The position numbers and the translations under genes are program-made. Of a stretch of 23,805 nt of DNA, positions 13,792-20,780 are shown piece after piece. The stretch is from Gaiellasilicea sp035556515 (GTDB lineage: Bacteria > Actinomycetota > Thermoleophilia > Gaiellales > Gaiellaceae): contig DATMEO010000142.1 in NCBI GenBank assembly GCA_035556515.1, positions 1 through 23,805 of the forward strand, in the 5' to 3' direction. The notes under the pieces are model-generated. The model did not search any database, was not told the DNA's origin, and worked only from the letters and a program-made list of their open reading frames with translations. Every line of letters begins with the position of its first letter. Positions within the stretch are counted from its first letter, which is position 1.

Positions 13792-16542
13792 ATGGCCGAC
13801 GAGTTTTCCTCGCTTTCTACGCTCTCGGTCGGCAACCGCAGCGTCGAGATCTACCGGCTCGACGCGCTTCAACCGCAGTGGGACGTCGCGCGGCTCCCCT
13901 ACACGCTGCGGATCCTGCTCGAGAACGTGCTCCGCAACGGCGACGCGGACGATGTCGAGGCTGTCGCCGGCTGGGTCGCCGCCGACGAGCCGAGCCGCGA
14001 GATCTCCTTCGCTCCCGCACGCGTCCTGCTCCAGGACTTCACCGGCGTCCCGGCGGTCGTCGACCTTGCAGCGATGCGGAACGCGATGGCCGACTTCGGC
14101 GGCGATCCGGAGCGGATCAATCCGCTGATCCCCGTCGAGCTAGTGATCGACCACTCGGTGCAGGTCGACGTCTTCGGAGCACGCGAGGCCTTCGCCCGCA
14201 ACGTCGAGTTCGAGTTCCAGCGCAACCGCGAGCGCTACGCCTTCCTCCGCTGGGGCCAGAAGGCGTTCCGCGACTTCAAGGTGGTGCCGCCCGGAACCGG
14301 GATCGTGCATCAGGTCAACCTCGAGTATCTCGCCCGCGTGATCGAAGAGCGCGACGGCCAGGCGTTTCCGGACACGCTCGTCGGCACGGACTCGCACACG
14401 ACGATGGTCAACGGGCTCGGCGTGCTCGGCTGGGGCGTCGGCGGGATCGAGGCGGAAGCGGCGATGCTGGGCGAGCCGCTGTCGATGCTCGTCCCCCAGG
14501 TCGTCGGCTTCAAGCTCACCGGCCGGCTGCCCGAGGGCGCCACGGCGACCGACCTCGTATTGACCGTGACCGAGCAGCTGCGCCAGGCCGGGGTGGTCGG
14601 AAAGTTCGTCGAGTACTTCGGCCACGGGCTCGCCTCGCTGCCCCTCGCCGACCGCGCGACGATCGGAAACATGTCCCCGGAGTACGGCGCGACATGTGGC
14701 TTCTTCCCCGTCGACGAGCTGACGCTGGAGTACCTCCGCCTGACCGGCCGCGGCGACGATCGAATCGCCCTGGTCGAGGCCTACTGCAAGGAGAACATGC
14801 TCTGGCACGACCCGAGCGAGGAGCCCACGTACTCCCAGGTGCTCGAGCTCGACCTGACGACGGTCGAGCCGTCGCTCGCCGGGCCGCGCCGCCCGCAGGA
14901 CCGGGTGCCTCTCCATCACGCCAAGACTGCGTTTCTCGACTCGCTCGGCACGTTCGGGATCGGCGAGACGCGGCTGACGAACGGCAGCGCGGACAAAGCG
15001 GTCGCGGACACCTTCCCCGCCAGCGACCCGACGACCGAGCAGGCGCCGGGCGGGTCGCCCGAGCCCGAGCCGGACGCGGTCCCGGTCGCCGTCGTCGGCC
15101 CCGGCCGCGCCAGCGTCCACGTCAGCGGCACCGACTACGACATCGAGCACGGGAGCGTCGTGATCGCGGCGATCACGTCCTGCACCAACACGTCGAATCC
15201 GCAGGTGATGGTCGGTGCCGGCCTGCTCGCGAAGAAGGCAGTCGAGCGCGGCCTGCGCAGCAAGCCCTGGGTCAAGACGAGCCTCGCCCCCGGCTCGAAG
15301 GTCGTCACCGAGTACTACGACAAGGCCGGGCTGACGCAGTACCTCGAGCAGCTCGGCTTCCACACGGTCGGCTACGGCTGCACGACGTGCATCGGGAACT
15401 CGGGGCCGCTGCCCGAGGAGATCTCGGTCGCCGTCGAGAAGGGCGACCTCGTCGTCTGCTCCGTGCTCTCAGGCAACCGCAACTTCGAGGCCCGGATCCA
15501 CCCGGAGGTGAAGGCGAACTACCTCGCCTCGCCGCCGCTCGTCGTCGCCTACGCACTCGCCGGCCGGATGGACCTCGACCTGCTCCAGGATCCGCTCGGC
15601 GAGGATCAGGACGGGAACGACGTCTACCTGCGCGACCTCTGGCCGAGCGCCGCTGAGATCCAGGAGACGATCACCGCCTCGGTGCGCGGCGAGATGTTCC
15701 GCTCGACCTACGCGGATGTCTTCACGGGCGATGACCAGTGGCGCGAGCTGCCGGTGCCGGAAGGCGAGCTCTTCGATTGGGAGCCCGGCTCGACCTACGT
15801 CCGCCGGCCGCCGTACTTCGACGACATGCCAAGGAGCCCGCAGCCGTTCGAGGACGTCGACGGAGCGCGCTGCCTCGTCGTGCTCGGCGATTCCGTCACC
15901 ACCGACCACATCTCACCCGCAGGCTCGATCAAGCTCGAGTCGCCGGCGGGCCAGTACCTGATCGAGCACGGGGTCGAACGGAAGGACTTCAACTCGTACG
16001 GCTCCCGCCGCGGCAACCACGAGGTGATGGTGCGCGGCACCTTCGCGAACGTGCGGCTGAAGAACCTGCTCGTGCCCGGCTCGGAGGGCACCTGGACGGT
16101 GCACCTGCCGGACGGCGAGGAGATGACGATCTTCGAGGCGTCGCAGCGCTATCTCGCCGAGAGCACGCCCACGATCGTGATCGCGGGCAAGGAATACGGC
16201 TCGGGCTCCTCCCGCGACTGGGCCGCCAAGGGGCCGAACCTGCTCGGCGTCAAGGCCGTGATCGCAGAGAGCTACGAGCGGATCCACCGCTCGAACCTGC
16301 TGATGATGGGCATCGTGCCGCTTCAGTTCAACGCCGGCGAGACACCCGAGACGCTCGGCCTCACGGGCCGCGAGCGCTTTGCGATCGCGGGGATCGAGAA
16401 CGGCGAGGCGAGCGAGGTGACCGTTCGCGCCGACGACACGACCTTCACCGCCCGTGTCCGGCTGGACACGCCGCGCGAGCGCGAGTACCTGCGTCACGGC
16501 GGGATCCTCCCGTACGTGCTCCGCCGCCTGCTCGCCGCCTGA
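13792..16542 (+). CDS. acnA: Aconitate hydratase (AcnA type)
   Basis: 916 aa from ATG 13792. It interconverts citrate and isocitrate in the TCA cycle, using a [4Fe-4S] cluster in the cytosol. Cluster ligands are Cys464 (ITSCTNTS), Cys530 and Cys533 (GYGCTTCIGNSG); their spacing (66 and 3) equals that of E. coli AcnA. Other marks: LVGTDSHTTMVNGLGVLGWGVGGIEAE, NMSPEYGATCGFFPVD and the C-terminal swivel domain (DSVTTDHISPAGSI, NSYGSRRGNHEVM, KEYGSGSSRDWAAKGPNLLGVKAVIAESYERIHRSNL). Compared with E. coli AcnA (891 aa) it has an insert at ~395-435 with an FPASDP motif and an acidic Pro-rich run before domain 3. It is monocistronic by context: palindromes precede it and a new promoter follows its stop. 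Confidence 0.97.
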   Translation: MADEFSSLSTLSVGNRSVEIYRLDALQPQWDVARLPYTLRILLENVLRNGDADDVEAVAGWVAADEPSREISFAPARVLLQDFTGVPAVVDLAAMRNAMADFGGDPERINPLIPVELVIDHSVQVDVFGAREAFARNVEFEFQRNRERYAFLRWGQKAFRDFKVVPPGTGIVHQVNLEYLARVIEERDGQAFPDTLVGTDSHTTMVNGLGVLGWGVGGIEAEAAMLGEPLSMLVPQVVGFKLTGRLPEGATATDLVLTVTEQLRQAGVVGKFVEYFGHGLASLPLADRATIGNMSPEYGATCGFFPVDELTLEYLRLTGRGDDRIALVEAYCKENMLWHDPSEEPTYSQVLELDLTTVEPSLAGPRRPQDRVPLHHAKTAFLDSLGTFGIGETRLTNGSADKAVADTFPASDPTTEQAPGGSPEPEPDAVPVAVVGPGRASVHVSGTDYDIEHGSVVIAAITSCTNTSNPQVMVGAGLLAKKAVERGLRSKPWVKTSLAPGSKVVTEYYDKAGLTQYLEQLGFHTVGYGCTTCIGNSGPLPEEISVAVEKGDLVVCSVLSGNRNFEARIHPEVKANYLASPPLVVAYALAGRMDLDLLQDPLGEDQDGNDVYLRDLWPSAAEIQETITASVRGEMFRSTYADVFTGDDQWRELPVPEGELFDWEPGSTYVRRPPYFDDMPRSPQPFEDVDGARCLVVLGDSVTTDHISPAGSIKLESPAGQYLIEHGVERKDFNSYGSRRGNHEVMVRGTFANVRLKNLLVPGSEGTWTVHLPDGEEMTIFEASQRYLAESTPTIVIAGKEYGSGSSRDWAAKGPNLLGVKAVIAESYERIHRSNLLMMGIVPLQFNAGETPETLGLTGRERFAIAGIENGEASEVTVRADDTTFTARVRLDTPREREYLRHGGILPYVLRRLLAA

Positions 16543-16555
16543 ACACGCGTTGTAA

Positions 16556-16583
16556 TTGACATTTACCGAGAGGCGGCTACTCT
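16556..16583 (+). promoter_or_regulatory. Sigma-70-type promoter for the cytX transcript
   Basis: TTGACA (16556-16561) is a perfect -35 box, followed after 16 bp by TACTCT (16578-16583), a reasonable actinobacterial -10. The -35 lies in an AT-rich patch (ttgtaattgacatttac) that stands out from the GC-rich surroundings and starts 14 bp after the acnA stop. Transcription would start near 16590 and give a ~180-nt leader containing two hairpins and the TPP riboswitch. The -10 box falls in the loop of an 8-bp inverted repeat (gaggcggc 16570-16577, gccgcctc 16585-16592), which may be an operator. Confidence 0.55.
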
Positions 16584-16594
16584 GGCCGCCTCCT

Positions 16595-16663
16595 GGCGCC
16601 GAAGGGGGTCTCGGCGCCCGGTCTGGGGAGGGGGGACGAGCTGGGGCGCCCGCGTGGCGCCCC
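16595..16663 (+). other. Two consecutive GC-rich hairpins in the cytX leader
   Basis: Two perfect 8-bp stems occur in series: ggcgccga/tcggcgcc (16595-16618, 8-nt loop) and ggggcgcc/ggcgcccc (16643-16663, 5-nt loop). Neither is followed by a T-tract. They lie between the predicted promoter and the TPP aptamer. Possible roles are stabilising the leader or, if transcription from acnA reads through, acting as Rho-independent-like pause sites. The structures are seen; their role is inference. Confidence 0.45.
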
Positions 16664-16685
16664 GGATCGTTCGTTAGAGTGCCGC

Positions 16686-16758
16686 CGACCGGGGTGCCCG
16701 ACCGACAGGGCTGAGAACACACCCGCTGACCTGATCCGGGTAATGCCGGCGAAGGGAG
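16686..16758 (+). ncRNA. TPP riboswitch (THI element)
   Basis: The conserved THI-box elements appear in order: ggggtgcc, ggctgaga (CTGAGA at 16711-16716), acccgctgacctgatccggg and taatgccggcgaaggga. These match the TPP aptamer consensus (CUGAGA in the P2/P3 arm; CCUGAUCYGGGUAAUGCC-GCG in the P4/P5 arm). The element ends 12 nt before the cytX start. The GGAGG at 16755-16759 overlaps the closing GAAGGGA, so thiamine pyrophosphate binding is expected to hide the ribosome binding site (translational OFF control). Confidence 0.95.
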
Positions 16759-16759
16759 G
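16755..16759 (+). promoter_or_regulatory. cytX ribosome binding site overlapping the TPP aptamer
   Basis: GGAGG is 11 nt before ATG 16771 and overlaps the 3' strand of the riboswitch closing helix. This supports the ATG 16771 start and translational regulation by TPP. Confidence 0.65.
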
Positions 16760-16770
16760 AGCGAGAGACG

Positions 16771-18084
16771 ATGGACGACACGCCCGCCTGGGGAATCGCG
16801 CCGGTGCCGCCACGCCTGCGCGTGCTCGGCCTCGTCGACCAGGGCCTGCTCTGGGGCAACCTCGGCGTCTCGCTGCTCGTGCTCGTGGCAGGGACGTACC
16901 TCGTCCCGGCGCTCTCGCTGCCGGAGGCGTTCCTCGCGATCCTCATCGGCGGCCTGCTCGGCAACGCGATGCTCGGCGTCGCCGCGATGATCGGCGCCGA
17001 CGCGCGCGTGCCGGCGATGGTGATGATGCGGGCGCCGCTCGGACAACGCGGCTCCTGGGCGCCGACGGTGCTGAACGCGGCACAGTGCATCGGCTGGGCG
17101 ATCTTCGAGCTGCTGATCATCGCAACCGCGGTCGCCGCCCTCTCGGACGAGCTCGTCGGCTTCCGGGCGCAGTGGCTCTGGACGGTCCTGTTCGGCGGCG
17201 TCGCGCTCGCGCTCGCGCTGCTCGGCCCGATCGGGTTCGTGCGCAAGTTCGTGCGCAAGTTCGCCGTCTGGGCCGTGCTCGCGTCCCTGCTCTACCTGAC
17301 CTGGTGGGCGCTCGATGGCGCCGGCTTCGGCTCGCTCTGGGATCGCGAGGGCGAGGGCGGCTTCTCGGTGCTGGACGGCGTCGATCTCGTCGTCGCGATC
17401 ACCGTCTCGTGGATCCCGCTGATCGCCGATTACACCCGCTTCGCACGCAACCGGTCGAGCGCGTTCTGGGGTGCCGCGACGGGCTACTTCCTCGCCGGCA
17501 CCTGGCTCTGGCTGCTCGGGGCGATCCTCTTCTTCTCCCGTGACATCACCGATCCGGCGGCCTTGCCGGTCGCGGTCGCGGCGGGCGGGTTCGGGGCCGT
17601 CCTGGCGTTGCTCGCGGTCACCGTCGACGAGACGGACGAGGCGTTCGCGAACGCGTACTCGGCCGCCGTCTCGATCCAGAACCTCGCGCCCGAGCTGCCG
17701 CAGCGCGCGCTCGTGGTCGTCGTCTCGATCGTCGCCACGGTGGGCGCGCTGACGATCGACCTGCTCTCGTACGAGAGCTTCCTGCTCATGCTCGGCTCCT
17801 TCTTCGTGCCGCTCTTCGGCGTCCTCCTGGCGGACTGGCTCGCCGCCGGTGCGCGGTACCGCGAGCAGGACGTCTTCGCGGGACCGGCCGTCCGCTGGGG
17901 GATGCTGGCGGCCTGGATCGCCGGGTTCGCGCTTTACCAGTGGCTGCACCCGGTCGGGCCGTCGTGGTGGACGGACGCGCTCGGCGACGGCGCCGGGCTC
18001 GGTCTCGGCGCGACCCTGCCGAGCTTCGCCGTCTCGCTCGCGCTCGGCCTGGCCGTCGCGACGGTGGGGCGACGGCGGATCTAG
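16771..18084 (+). CDS. cytX: CytX-type NCS1 transporter, predicted hydroxymethylpyrimidine importer
   Basis: 437 aa with about 12 hydrophobic segments, typical of the nucleobase:cation symporter-1 family. NCS1 marks include WGNLGVSLLVLVAGTYLVP near the N-terminus, GADARVPAMVMMRAPLGQRGS, and VVAITVSWIPLIADYTRFARN, the DYTRFAR motif seen in CytX/CodB-type carriers. The subgroup CytX is the thiamine-pyrimidine (HMP) transporter usually regulated by TPP riboswitches, and one lies directly upstream. Function is therefore inferred from family plus riboswitch: import of the pyrimidine moiety of thiamine when TPP is low. The start ATG 16771 has a good SD. The PfkB-family kinase gene begins 9 bp after the stop and would share the transcript. 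Confidence 0.9.
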   Translation: MDDTPAWGIAPVPPRLRVLGLVDQGLLWGNLGVSLLVLVAGTYLVPALSLPEAFLAILIGGLLGNAMLGVAAMIGADARVPAMVMMRAPLGQRGSWAPTVLNAAQCIGWAIFELLIIATAVAALSDELVGFRAQWLWTVLFGGVALALALLGPIGFVRKFVRKFAVWAVLASLLYLTWWALDGAGFGSLWDREGEGGFSVLDGVDLVVAITVSWIPLIADYTRFARNRSSAFWGAATGYFLAGTWLWLLGAILFFSRDITDPAALPVAVAAGGFGAVLALLAVTVDETDEAFANAYSAAVSIQNLAPELPQRALVVVVSIVATVGALTIDLLSYESFLLMLGSFFVPLFGVLLADWLAAGARYREQDVFAGPAVRWGMLAAWIAGFALYQWLHPVGPSWWTDALGDGAGLGLGATLPSFAVSLALGLAVATVGRRRI

Positions 18085-18093
18085 AGTGGCTGC

Positions 18094-18891
18094 GTGCGCG
18101 GCGTCGCGGTGATCGGGAACATTGCGCTCGACACGATCGACGGCGGCCGTCCCCGCGTGGGCGGCGCTCCCTACCACGCTGCGCGGGCGCTGCGACTCCT
18201 CGGCGGCGGCTCGTGGATCGTGGCGCGGTCGGCCGAGTCCGACCGCCGCGCCCTCGTCGGGCCGCTGGCCGCCCTCGGCGTCCCCTGGACCTGGCTCCCC
18301 GCGCCGAGCACGACAACCTTCGACATCCGCTACGACGGCGAGGAGCGGGAGATGTCGATCGGCAACCCCGGTTCCCCGTGGACGCTGGACGACGCCGAGG
18401 CGGTGGGGCGAGCGGGATGGGTGCAGGTCGGCGGGTTGACGCGCGCGGACTTCCCGCCCGACGTGCTGGCCGCGCTCGGGCGCAACCGCCGTCTCGCTCT
18501 CGACGGCCAGGCGCTCGTCCGGCCCGCGGTCGCCGGCCCGGTCGTCCTCGATCCCGACTTCGACCCGGCCGTGCTCCGGCACGTGACGGCGCTGAAGCTG
18601 AACGAGGAGGAGGTCGAGGCGCTCGGCGGCGAGGAGCAGGTGACGGCGCTCGGCGTCCCCGAGCTGCTGCTCACGCACGGCTCGACCGGCGCGCTCCTGA
18701 TCAGCCGCGGCGTCCGTGAGCGGATCCCCGTGCGTCGGATCGACACCGACGACCCGACCGGCGCGGGCGACGCCTTCCTGGCCGCGTACGCGTGGTCGCG
18801 CGGCGCCGGCCACAGCCCGGCCTCGGCCGCCCGCCATGCGGCCACGACCGCCGCGCGGGTGCTCGAGCTGAGCGCCGCGCCGGCGGCGTGA
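18094..18891 (+). CDS. PfkB/ribokinase-family small-molecule kinase, downstream of cytX
   Basis: 265 aa from GTG 18094 (MRGVAVIGNIALDTI). It has the PfkB N-terminal strand VAVIGNIALDTI, the substrate loop VGGAPYHAARALRLLG and the C-terminal signature DTDDPTGAGDAFLAAYAWSRG, with catalytic base Asp226 and the GAG anion hole. The family phosphorylates hydroxyl groups of sugars, nucleosides or hydroxymethylpyrimidine with ATP. At 265 aa it is short for a sugar kinase (about 300) and close to ThiD size, but its sequence is closer to PfkB than to classical ThiD. Position 9 bp after TPP-controlled cytX suggests it may phosphorylate the imported pyrimidine; that is inference. Its stop codon is inside the palindrome at 18888-18918. 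Confidence 0.85.
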   Translation: MRGVAVIGNIALDTIDGGRPRVGGAPYHAARALRLLGGGSWIVARSAESDRRALVGPLAALGVPWTWLPAPSTTTFDIRYDGEEREMSIGNPGSPWTLDDAEAVGRAGWVQVGGLTRADFPPDVLAALGRNRRLALDGQALVRPAVAGPVVLDPDFDPAVLRHVTALKLNEEEVEALGGEEQVTALGVPELLLTHGSTGALLISRGVRERIPVRRIDTDDPTGAGDAFLAAYAWSRGAGHSPASAARHAATTAARVLELSAAPAA

Positions 18892-18974
18892 GCTTGTGTC
18901 TATCAGACACAAGCTCACCATCGCACCGCATGGTTGAGCGAAACGCGCTCGGCTTGTGTCTGATAGACACAAGC
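18888..18974. repeat. Inverted pair of palindromes (AGCTTGTGT family), BIME-like
   Basis: The first palindrome spans 18888-18918: a perfect 14-bp stem (gtgagcttgtgtct / agacacaagctcac) around ATC. The second spans 18952-18974: a perfect 10-bp stem (gcttgtgtct / agacacaagc) around GAT. The central triplets are complementary, so the second copy is the exact reverse complement of the first over 23 bp, with 33 nt between them. A head-to-head pair with a short spacer is the layout of bacterial REP doublets (BIMEs). The first copy contains the TGA of the kinase gene, and the second ends 5 nt before the next ATG. Related copies lie at 2109-2191. Confidence 0.85.
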
Positions 18975-18979
18975 GTTCG

Positions 18980-19369
18980 ATGATCGCGCTCGTCCGCACC
19001 GTCGAGGGCGTCTTTCAGGTCGACGTGGAGACCGAGGTCGTCTTCGGGGAGGTCGACACTTCCGTCGATCAGGAGCGCCTCGAGCTCGAGCTGCCGCGGG
19101 TCGTCGCCGCTTCAGCTGCGGGGGCGACCGTCGTCGCGGTCGTCGACCGCCGGCCGCCGCTCGTCGTCTCCTACGACGCCGGTGCCACCTGGAGCGAGGC
19201 CGGCGGCGGGCTCCCTCCCGGCTTCGACGTCGCCGTCGATCCGGCCGACCCTGACCGGATCCTCTTCGCCGCACGCAACAGGCTCTACCTCTCCATCGAC
19301 GGCGGCCGTTTCTGGCGCTCGCTCGCGCCGGAGCTCCCCGACGTGGAAGCCGTGGCCTGGAGCGACTAG
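18980..19369 (+). CDS. Small Asp-box (BNR-like) protein of unknown function
   Basis: 129 aa from ATG 18980 (MIALVRTVEGVFQVDV). An upstream GTG at 18956 would require translating part of the palindrome and is less likely. The protein has two Asp-box motifs, SYDAGATW and SIDGGRFW (S-x-D-x-G-x-x-W), separated by a typical beta-propeller strand segment FDVAVDPADPDRILFAARNRLYL. Such repeats build sialidase/sortilin-type beta-propellers, normally 5-10 blades. Here only about two blades are present, so it must oligomerise, be a remnant, or fold differently. No signal peptide. There is no clear SD because the palindrome ends 5 nt before the start. The DUF4260 gene starts 9 bp downstream, probably co-transcribed. 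Confidence 0.75.
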   Translation: MIALVRTVEGVFQVDVETEVVFGEVDTSVDQERLELELPRVVAASAAGATVVAVVDRRPPLVVSYDAGATWSEAGGGLPPGFDVAVDPADPDRILFAARNRLYLSIDGGRFWRSLAPELPDVEAVAWSD

Positions 19370-19378
19370 GGTCGAGCC

Positions 19379-19738
19379 ATGACCGAACGGCTGCCACGGC
19401 TGCTGCTCCATGCTGAGGGGCTGGCGGTCGCCGGCGCCGCGCTGACGCTCTACTTCCACGAGGGCTACGAGTGGTGGCTGCTGCTTTTGCTCGCGCTCGC
19501 ACCCGACCTGGCGATGGTCGGATACCTCGCCGGGCCGCGCGTCGGCGCCACCGCCTACGACCTCGTCCACACCTACGTGGCGCCGGTGCTCCTGGCGGCG
19601 GCCGGAGTGATCTGGGATTCCGACACGGCAGTGAAGCTCGCGCTGATCTGGCTGACGCACATCGGCGTCGACCGCGCGGTCGGCTACGGGCTCAAGTACC
19701 CGAGCGGCTTCAAGGACACGCACCTGCAGCGCGTCTGA
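19379..19738 (+). CDS. DUF4260-family small membrane protein
   Basis: 119 aa from ATG 19379. The family pattern is clear: LLLHAEGLAVAGAALTLYFHEGYEWWLLLLLALAPDLAMVGYLAGPRVGATAYDLVHTYVAPVLLAAAGV, then LIWLTHIGVDRAVGYGLKYPSGFKDTHLQRV. The APDLxMxGYLAGPRxGAxxYxxxHTY and HIGxDRxxGYGLKYPxGFKDTHL motifs define DUF4260. There are three to four transmembrane helices, with conserved His and Asp residues facing the membrane boundary. The biochemical function of the family is unknown. It is convergent with the phzF-like gene; the stops are 6 bp apart. Confidence 0.9.
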   Translation: MTERLPRLLLHAEGLAVAGAALTLYFHEGYEWWLLLLLALAPDLAMVGYLAGPRVGATAYDLVHTYVAPVLLAAAGVIWDSDTAVKLALIWLTHIGVDRAVGYGLKYPSGFKDTHLQRV

Positions 19739-19744
19739 GACCCG

Positions 19745-20593
19745 TCAGGGCACCTTGAACTCGCCGCGGGCGACCGTGACGGCCGAGCCGCCGACCTCGA
19801 CCGACCCGATCGTGTCGCCCGAGCCGGTCGCGCGGGCGTAGAGCGTCGAGCGCCGGCCGATCTCCGTCCCCTGCTCGATCTCGATCTCCGTGCCCCACGG
19901 CACGACTCCGTGCCGCCCGAGGTGGCACGCGAGCGGCCCCGCGGCCGAGCCGGTCGCAGCGTCCTCGCCGATGCCGTCATCCGGCGAGAACATCCGCATT
20001 TTCCAGCTCGCGTCCTCGCCTGCGCACGCGAGCGCGCCGACGAGGGCGTGCCCCGACAGCCCCTTCATGTCCGGACGCAGCGCCGCCACGTCCTCCTTCG
20101 ACGGCAGCACGACGTACGCGTGCCGGATTCCGTTGTCGTAGACCTCGACGGGCAGCAGCGACGACGCGACGCCGAGCGCGGCGACCATCTGGTCCGCCCG
20201 CTCGTACGGCGCGAAGGCGGGGAGGGGCTGCGTCATCCGGCCGAAGACGATCCGTCCGCTCGGGTCGCGCTCCAGCTCGACCGGAACGATCCCGTTGCCG
20301 GTCTCGAGCGCGATCGTGCCCAGCTGCAGCGGCGCCCCGAGCACGAAGGCCGCTCCGAGGCAGGGATGGCCGGCGAACGCGATCTCGTTCAGGGGCGTGA
20401 AGATCCGGACGCGTACCGTCCCGCCCTCCCGCGGCGGCAGCACGAAGACGGTCTCCGAGAGACCGAGCTCGAGCGCCAGCGCCTGCATCGTCAGCTCGTC
20501 GAGATCGCGCGCGTCGGTGAAGACGGCGAGCTGGTTGCCGGCGAGCGGCGTGTCGGTGAAGACGTCGGCGAGGACGTAGCGGAACGAGCGCAC
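19745..20593 (-). CDS. PhzF-family isomerase (phenazine biosynthesis-like protein)
   Basis: 282 aa from GTG 20593 (MRSFRYVLADVFTDTPLAGNQLAVF). The frame is open far upstream, but family homology begins here and a GGAGGA (complement of 20607-20612) precedes it at 13 nt. Features: catalytic Glu47 in LSETVFV, GHPCLGAAF (usually GHPTxGAA), and EDAATGSAAGPLACHL (usually ENPATGSA), plus the two-fold pseudo-symmetric DapF-like halves. True PhzF isomerises trans-2,3-dihydro-3-hydroxyanthranilate, but most members are outside phenazine clusters and have unknown substrates; no phenazine genes are nearby. It is divergent from the sixA-like gene, with a large hairpin between them. Confidence 0.9.
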   Translation of the reverse strand: MRSFRYVLADVFTDTPLAGNQLAVFTDARDLDELTMQALALELGLSETVFVLPPREGGTVRVRIFTPLNEIAFAGHPCLGAAFVLGAPLQLGTIALETGNGIVPVELERDPSGRIVFGRMTQPLPAFAPYERADQMVAALGVASSLLPVEVYDNGIRHAYVVLPSKEDVAALRPDMKGLSGHALVGALACAGEDASWKMRMFSPDDGIGEDAATGSAAGPLACHLGRHGVVPWGTEIEIEQGTEIGRRSTLYARATGSGDTIGSVEVGGSAVTVARGEFKVP

Positions 20594-20614
20594 GGATCGG
20601 AATCTATCCTCCGA

Positions 20615-20780
20615 CTGTGCTCCGCTCCGTAATCCCATTGCCACTGTGGGGAGTGGCCAGGTGTGAACTGGTGGTGCGCGGTACCCGCGCGCGTGCCGGT
20701 GGCACGTGTGCGGGTGCCGAGCGCCGCCAGGCGCGGCTGGACGCCGCCACGGTCCAACGGGTTTGCGGAGCGGAGCACGG
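20615..20780 (+). ncRNA. Very long imperfect hairpin, candidate structured leader RNA of the sixA-ABC operon
   Basis: The whole intergenic region between the phzF-like and sixA-like genes folds on itself. The 5' arm 20615-20697 pairs with the 3' arm 20701-20780 around a GGT loop. The apical helix 20680-20697/20701-20718 has 18 uninterrupted pairs. The basal helix 20615-20640/20755-20780 has 24 pairs in 26 positions. The middle pairs with small bulges (43-51 with 744-753; 57-65 with 732-740; 68-77 with 721-730, last three digits). About 72 pairs are possible, of which ten are G-U on the + strand, while only one mismatch would become G-U on the - strand, so the + transcript is favoured. The GTG of sixA follows directly, and its GGAG (20772-20775) is in the basal helix. 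No known RNA family recognised. Confidence 0.65.
20772..20775 (+). promoter_or_regulatory. sixA-like gene ribosome binding site sequestered in the hairpin
   Basis: GGAG is 5 nt before GTG 20781 and lies in the 3' strand of the basal helix of the long hairpin. If the RNA folds as drawn, this site is hidden, so translation of the downstream operon may depend on unfolding or on a promoter inside the hairpin. Confidence 0.45.

Noticed and set aside
18888..18974. CRISPR-like repeat-spacer-repeat
   Set aside because: There are only two copies, in inverted rather than direct orientation, and no cas genes; the pattern is a REP doublet.
15913..18999. 1028-codon open frame on the - strand
   Set aside because: It runs across the 3' end of acnA, the TPP riboswitch, cytX and the kinase in antisense; all four are clearly real, so this frame is a shadow.
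20605..20610. TATCCT as a -10 box for the long hairpin RNA
   Set aside because: It would put the start exactly at the hairpin base, but no -35 is visible and the same bases are the complement of the phzF-like gene's GGAGGA, which explains them.
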